From Mytilisepta virgata (lineage: Eukaryota > Mollusca > Bivalvia > Mytilida > Mytilidae): a stretch of DNA of 64,000 nt. Shown in pieces: positions 59,756-64,000 of the stretch (the stretch's first letter is position 1; each line of letters starts with the position of its first letter). The stretch spans positions 29,316,593-29,380,592 of the forward strand of contig CM051516.1 of assembly GCA_028015205.1 (NCBI GenBank), in the 5' to 3' direction. The translations under genes and the position numbers were made by a program. The notes under the pieces were generated by a model. It did no database searches and was not told the origin of the DNA. It saw only the letters and a list, made by a program, of their open reading frames with translations.

Positions 59756-59904
59756 GTATACCTATATTTTTGTATGAAAAGAAATGGACTTTTGTTTTTT
59801 TCAAGAAAGAGTGCAATTTTTATGATGTATGTAATTTTTGTCTTCACACTGCATGAGAAAACAGGTCAAACTGCCAATTTATGATGATACATTTAGTGCT
59901 ATGT

Positions 59905-59910
59905 ATTAAA
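59905..59910 (+). promoter_or_regulatory. Possible ROS1 poly-A signal ATTAAA
   Basis: An ATTAAA hexamer lies about 150 bases after the stop codon, with an A-rich tract behind it. No AATAAA occurs closer to the stop. Weak evidence; the 3' UTR may be longer. Confidence 0.25.
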
Positions 59911-60172
59911 GTAAGTTTTTATAAAAAAAAAAAAAATCATATAAAAATATGTTAAGTTATCTGCATTTATGTTTTGAAATGTAAAATGTACTCAGTAGTT
60001 TGTGATCTCAACAAAATGTGATCTCAACAAATTTGAAAGCATATATTTAAAATTATGTGTAGTAAAATATGAAAGTTGAAAATTGTTTGAATTTTACAGA
60101 ATTCCTTTAAAATATTCAAATATTTAAATAATTGTTGCTAGTCTTGTCTGATTTTTGGATAGATAAAAAGGT

Positions 60173-61050
60173 TACCGTAATTATTCTAATTATTGGACGG
60201 CCTAATTATTGGACACTTTTGAAAATTCAAGGAAAATTGAATTTTTTGATAACTCTATTTTTTCGACGATTTCAAAATTGTCAAAGTTACGATTGTTGTT
60301 CTCAAGTGGTGACAGTCAGTAATTTTAACTTCTTAGGTAAGTTAATTACTTTCAGTCATCATCGAGTGTTTATTTCGTCTTTCTAAACCATTTAAACTAT
60401 CTATCTTAATAAATTTGATTGAAACAAGATCGATTTTTAAGTAAATTTTATTGAATTTTTCCTACCTGGAAGTTTACTTTTGAAAAGAAATATGAAACGA
60501 GTTCGGAACGGAATTGAGTATTCGTGTTTCTCAGAGAAATTAATTAAAAAAATTTGAAATGAAATGAATAATGTTTTTACAAAACAGATCCTCTTATCAT
60601 TGTTTATAAGACATTTAAATGTAATAGTTATAATATGTTCTGAAAAGACGATGAGACTACAAACGTAACATATGTTGTAAAAATCATTTGTGAGATGCTC
60701 CAAATCCAGATCGTAAAAATTTGTGAGATGTCCACATATTAGTCAACAACATGGCGGGTGGTTTGAAGTTTGCTGCTGTTTTCATCTTCAACATTCATTT
60801 AACTTAATTTGAAGTTACAAAAAGATAAATCATGAAAGCAAAATCAAATAACAATACCGCAAGTATGAACCATTATTTTGATTGCATATTCTTAAAGTAC
60901 ATTGAACAGGTCGTTGACCATTGACCATATGAAGTCAAAAAATGACAACATTGTGGACGGAAATACGAAAACTCTATTTTTTCGACAATCTTCCAATTTT
61001 CCTAAAAAATAGGTGTATTTTAGTGTCCAATAATTAGAGTAATTACGGTA
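60173..61050. mobile_element. About 880 bp MITE with TACCGTAATTATTCTAATTA ends
   Basis: Starts TACCGTAATTATTCTAATTA + TTGGAC and ends GTCCAATAATTAGAGTAATT + ACGGTA, about 26 bp inverted repeats with terminal TA. The inverted homology runs further in (CTCTATTTTTTCGACGAT near 60250 and CTCTATTTTTTCGACAAT near 60971, direct). Related to 53195-53458. Confidence 0.88.
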
Positions 61051-62122
61051 TCTTGTTTACTAGGATTATACTATAATATATAGTATACATGTATATATAT
61101 ATGTATAAAAGTTTTAACTAAACATGTACATTTTACCATAATTTATCTAATTTTTAAATTTTGAAGAAAAATTAATGTTTGAAAATCTCTAATTTTTTGT
61201 AAATTAAGAAATTGTTAAATCAGGGTTGTAATTAAGTTAGAATTTTCAACACTATTCCAGAACTGAATCATAGAGTCTTTTAATTCCTTTCGACAAACAA
61301 ATTTATTCATCTTAAACATAAAATTAATGTTATAAGAACAAAATTTAAACAAATTCAATTGATTTATTTTTGTATACACACATTCCTTCCAAACAAAAAT
61401 GGCAAGAAAATTATCAAAGACTTTTTTTGCAGGTGGTTAATAATGACAATTCACATGCAGCTTCATCGTAATTTTTTTTTTTGTAAAATATTTGTTCGAT
61501 TGTTTATAATTATATGACATGTGTAAGTAAAGTGCTAAGTTTGATGAGATTGTAAATTTCAATCCCTCAGACAAAATCATGTGTTCATTTTTTTGTCCAT
61601 TCCTTGTTAGTTCTTGTATACTTATACATGTATACAAAATGACAGTTTCTTGTTGATTGTATATATTGTTGTATGATGTTTATGCTTTCATGGAACAAAT
61701 TGATTTCCTGTTATAAGGTTAGTTTAAATCTGAAACATTCAACAGCTTTACAAATCAATAGATATCACAGTTCAAAGAAAAAAAATACAATTTATATTAT
61801 GGTGTTCCTCTCTTTGATACATGAACAAAAATAAAAAGGCATACAAAAATAGTTTGCATAATTTATATTTCAAAGGGCCATAACCTCAATCAGCACATAA
61901 TTTTGAACTGGACTTTGATATAATTGATCAAGTTGACAGCACTTAAAAGGCAATTATTCACATAATTTATATTTCCAAGGATCATAATTTCTACAAAAAA
62001 TATTCGTTCTCAACAAAGTTATTGATGTAAATCTTTGAGATATATTTTATCAACATGTGAGAGGAATTGCAAGGGTAAAGTTACTTGGAAGGCAATATTC
62101 ACACAATTTACATTTCCAAAGA

Positions 62123-62387
62123 GGGGGCCTCGGTTGCCGAATGGTCTAGGTACTACGTCATGACTACCAATGATCACTAGCCTGCCAACACTGAGGTTGT
62201 GAGTTCGAATGTGGCGGGGTGTGTTCGACTAAGATCTTGATTGACCAGGATTGCCAGTTTTCCTACTGAAGGTTGGTGGTTTTCTCAGGGTACTCCGACT
62301 TCCTCCAACAATAAAAACTAGCCGCTGTGAAATAGCCAAAATGTGCTGAAAACGGGTTAAGCCCCAACTAAATAAAATAAAATAAAT
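62123..62387 (+). mobile_element. tRNA-derived SINE, copy 6 (+)
   Basis: Head GGGGCCTCGGTTGCCGAATG; the B-box region GTGAGTTCGAATGTGGCGGG lacks the CTCACC part. The tail is (AATAAA)n-like. An exact 13 bp duplication ACATTTCCAAAGA (62110-62122 and 62388-62400) flanks it. Confidence 0.95.
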
Positions 62388-62420
62388 ACATTTCCAAAGA
62401 CCATAACTCCTATAAACGAG

Positions 62421-63374
62421 AGGCTGAGAGGGCTGAGCCTGTATCGCTTATCCTGCAGAAACAAGAATTGCCCATGGCCGCCATGTTTGTCGCATGATCT
62501 GGACAAAATGAGAAAACTTTGTAAAAAACCTCCCACAGATGCTTCTTGTCAAGTATCGTTCACTTTGGCCAAGTGGTTTCAGAGAAGAAGATTTCTTTAT
62601 ATCAGCATATCAGAAACAAGAATTGCCCATGGCAGCCATGCTTATTGTCCAATCAGGACGGAAAAAAAAATGATTTCATAAAAAACTTTCCATAGATGCT
62701 TCCTGTCTGACAGTTTTGGCCAAGTAGTTCCAGAATTTTTTTTTTCATTAGTAGTCTAATCAGGACGAAATGAGCAAATTTTATAAAGGAGCTCCCATAT
62801 ATGCTTCTTGTCAAGTTTCGTTCTATTTGGCCTAATGATTTCAGAGAAGATTTTTTTATATCAGCCGAACTGCCCTTGGTTGCCATATATGTAGTACGAT
62901 CAGGACAAAATGAGGAGACTTTGTGCAGAACCTCCCATAGATGTTTCCTGTCAGGTTTAGTTCGATTTGGTCCAGCAATTTCAAAGGAGAAGATTTTTTT
63001 ATATCAGCCAATCAGAAACAAGAACTGCCCATGGTGGCCATATTTGTAGTCCGATTGAGACGAAATGAGGAAACTTAATAAAGGACCTCCCATATATGCT
63101 TCCTGTCAAGTTTTGTTCCATTTGGCCTAGCAGTTTCAGAGGAGAAGATTTTTGAAAACTCGGCCAATCAAAATCAACAATTGCCCATGGCAGCCATGTT
63201 TGTTGCCTGATCGGGACAAATGAGCAAACTTTATTAAGGACCTTGCATAGATTCTTCCCACCAAATTTAATTTTATTTGGCCAGTGGTTTCAGGGGAGAA
63301 GATTAAAATCTGAAAGGTTAACGGACAACGGATGCAAAGTGATGACAAAAGCTCACATGGCCTTTGGCCAGCTA
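62421..63374 (-). repeat. Reversed AGCTC-type repeat element
   Basis: Begins with GAGGCTGAGAGGGCTGAGCC + TGTATCGC (complement of GCGATACAGGCTC) and ends GTGATGACAAAAGCTCACAT + GGCCTTTGGCCAGCTAAAAA, the complement of the start TTTTTAGCTGGCCAAAGG. About five monomers of roughly 170-190 bp contain CAGAAACAAGAATTGCCCAT, TTCAGAGAAGA and GCTTCCTGTCA. Confidence 0.75.
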
Positions 63375-64000
63375 AAAATTTCCTGTCAGAACTCATTTTA
63401 TATCATTCAAGATATCATTGATCCTTTTATATAAATTTTATGAAAATCCTTTAACAATATATATTTTCAAGAGAAATACTCTCCTCACTCTCAAACTTTT
63501 TGAGAACTCATTCATATAAACCTTTCATATAAATATAATGAAAATCTTTCAGGAATTCTAGGGATGAGAGAGCTTGCATTAGGGACACACATGTTGTGAC
63601 TTGGGACAAAACCATTTTCATGTGCCTTTTCCTTTCATTTATATATTGTAAATTCTGAAGTTAATGTGATGTTTTTATTGTGGTGAAAATTGTGACAGAA
63701 TGAAGATAACAATATTTGGATTTTGGACTTGTGGAATTTATTCTCTGTCTTTGCTTAGATGTTCTTTTGCTGATTTAATTCAAACATGCCATGCTATCTG
63801 AATTTACAAGTATAAACTGCTTAAGAGTGAAAGAGAATCATTTTGTTGTTTGAATTTCATCATTTTCTTCCAATCATTTTAAAAGTGTTCTACAATTATA
63901 AATGTGAAAAGTGATGTAATGTTTTTTGAGATTTTTTTTAATGTATATTTGCACCATGACGATCAATTGTGAGCATCATTTTATTGATTGGGTTGTACAT

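Larger units (their letters stand above)
59756..64000. other. 3' flank of ROS1, no further gene seen
   Basis: Probable 3' UTR followed by AT-rich sequence, a MITE (60173-61050), SINE copy 6 and a reversed AGCTC-type repeat. Reading frames here are short and repeat-derived or lack any recognisable motif. Confidence 0.7.

Overview
The window is AT-rich animal genomic DNA. It has GT-AG introns, simple-sequence runs, tRNA-derived SINEs, MITE-like elements and a LINE fragment. Gene content and repeats suggest a lophotrochozoan, most likely a marine bivalve such as a mussel; this is inference, with no species marker in the window.

One gene dominates: a plus-strand ROS1/sevenless-type receptor tyrosine kinase running from 6216 to 59755. 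I reconstructed 35 exons by reading conserved protein segments, GT-AG borders and codon phase. One of them (56752-56827) seems to be optional. Without it the exons total 7172 bases, which after the leading partial codon is exactly 2389 codons plus a stop, close to the length of human ROS1. The 5' end (signal peptide and first FN3 domains) is not in the window, because the first exon found starts inside a codon of a beta-propeller. Order of parts: propeller 1 (6216-7986), FN3 (8195-9357), propeller 2 (10280-14700), two FN3 (15165-17209), propeller 3 (17541-20406), four FN3 (20925-33203), transmembrane exon (43801-43899), juxtamembrane (44953-45085), kinase (45714-56474), and a long His/Asn/Ser-rich cytoplasmic tail with repeated tyrosine motifs (58409-59755).

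A second, intronless gene sits antisense inside the 10.6 kb intron before the transmembrane exon: a 571-residue TRIM-like protein (two B-boxes, coiled coil, propeller-like C-terminus, no RING) at 39608-41323.

The introns are loaded with mobile elements: six copies of one tRNA-derived SINE (five with clear target-site duplications), a second SINE type, a 5'-truncated LINE with a 14 bp target-site duplication, a MULE-like element with sub-repeated inverted ends and a transposase fragment, a pogo-like remnant, several MITE families, two near-identical copies of a palindrome-ended repeat, and long arrays whose units start with AGCTCACCTG and end with CAGGTGAGCGATACAGGCTC.

The most unusual signals are two places where the 3' end of a ROS1 exon together with its splice donor has been tandemly amplified. 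The exon ending in the kinase VAVK lysine is followed by about 20 further copies of its last bases plus donor in a 50 bp minisatellite (45862-46950), and the exon ending at 10408 is followed by two more copies of its end. The C-terminal exons also show an apparent dual-frame splice choice.
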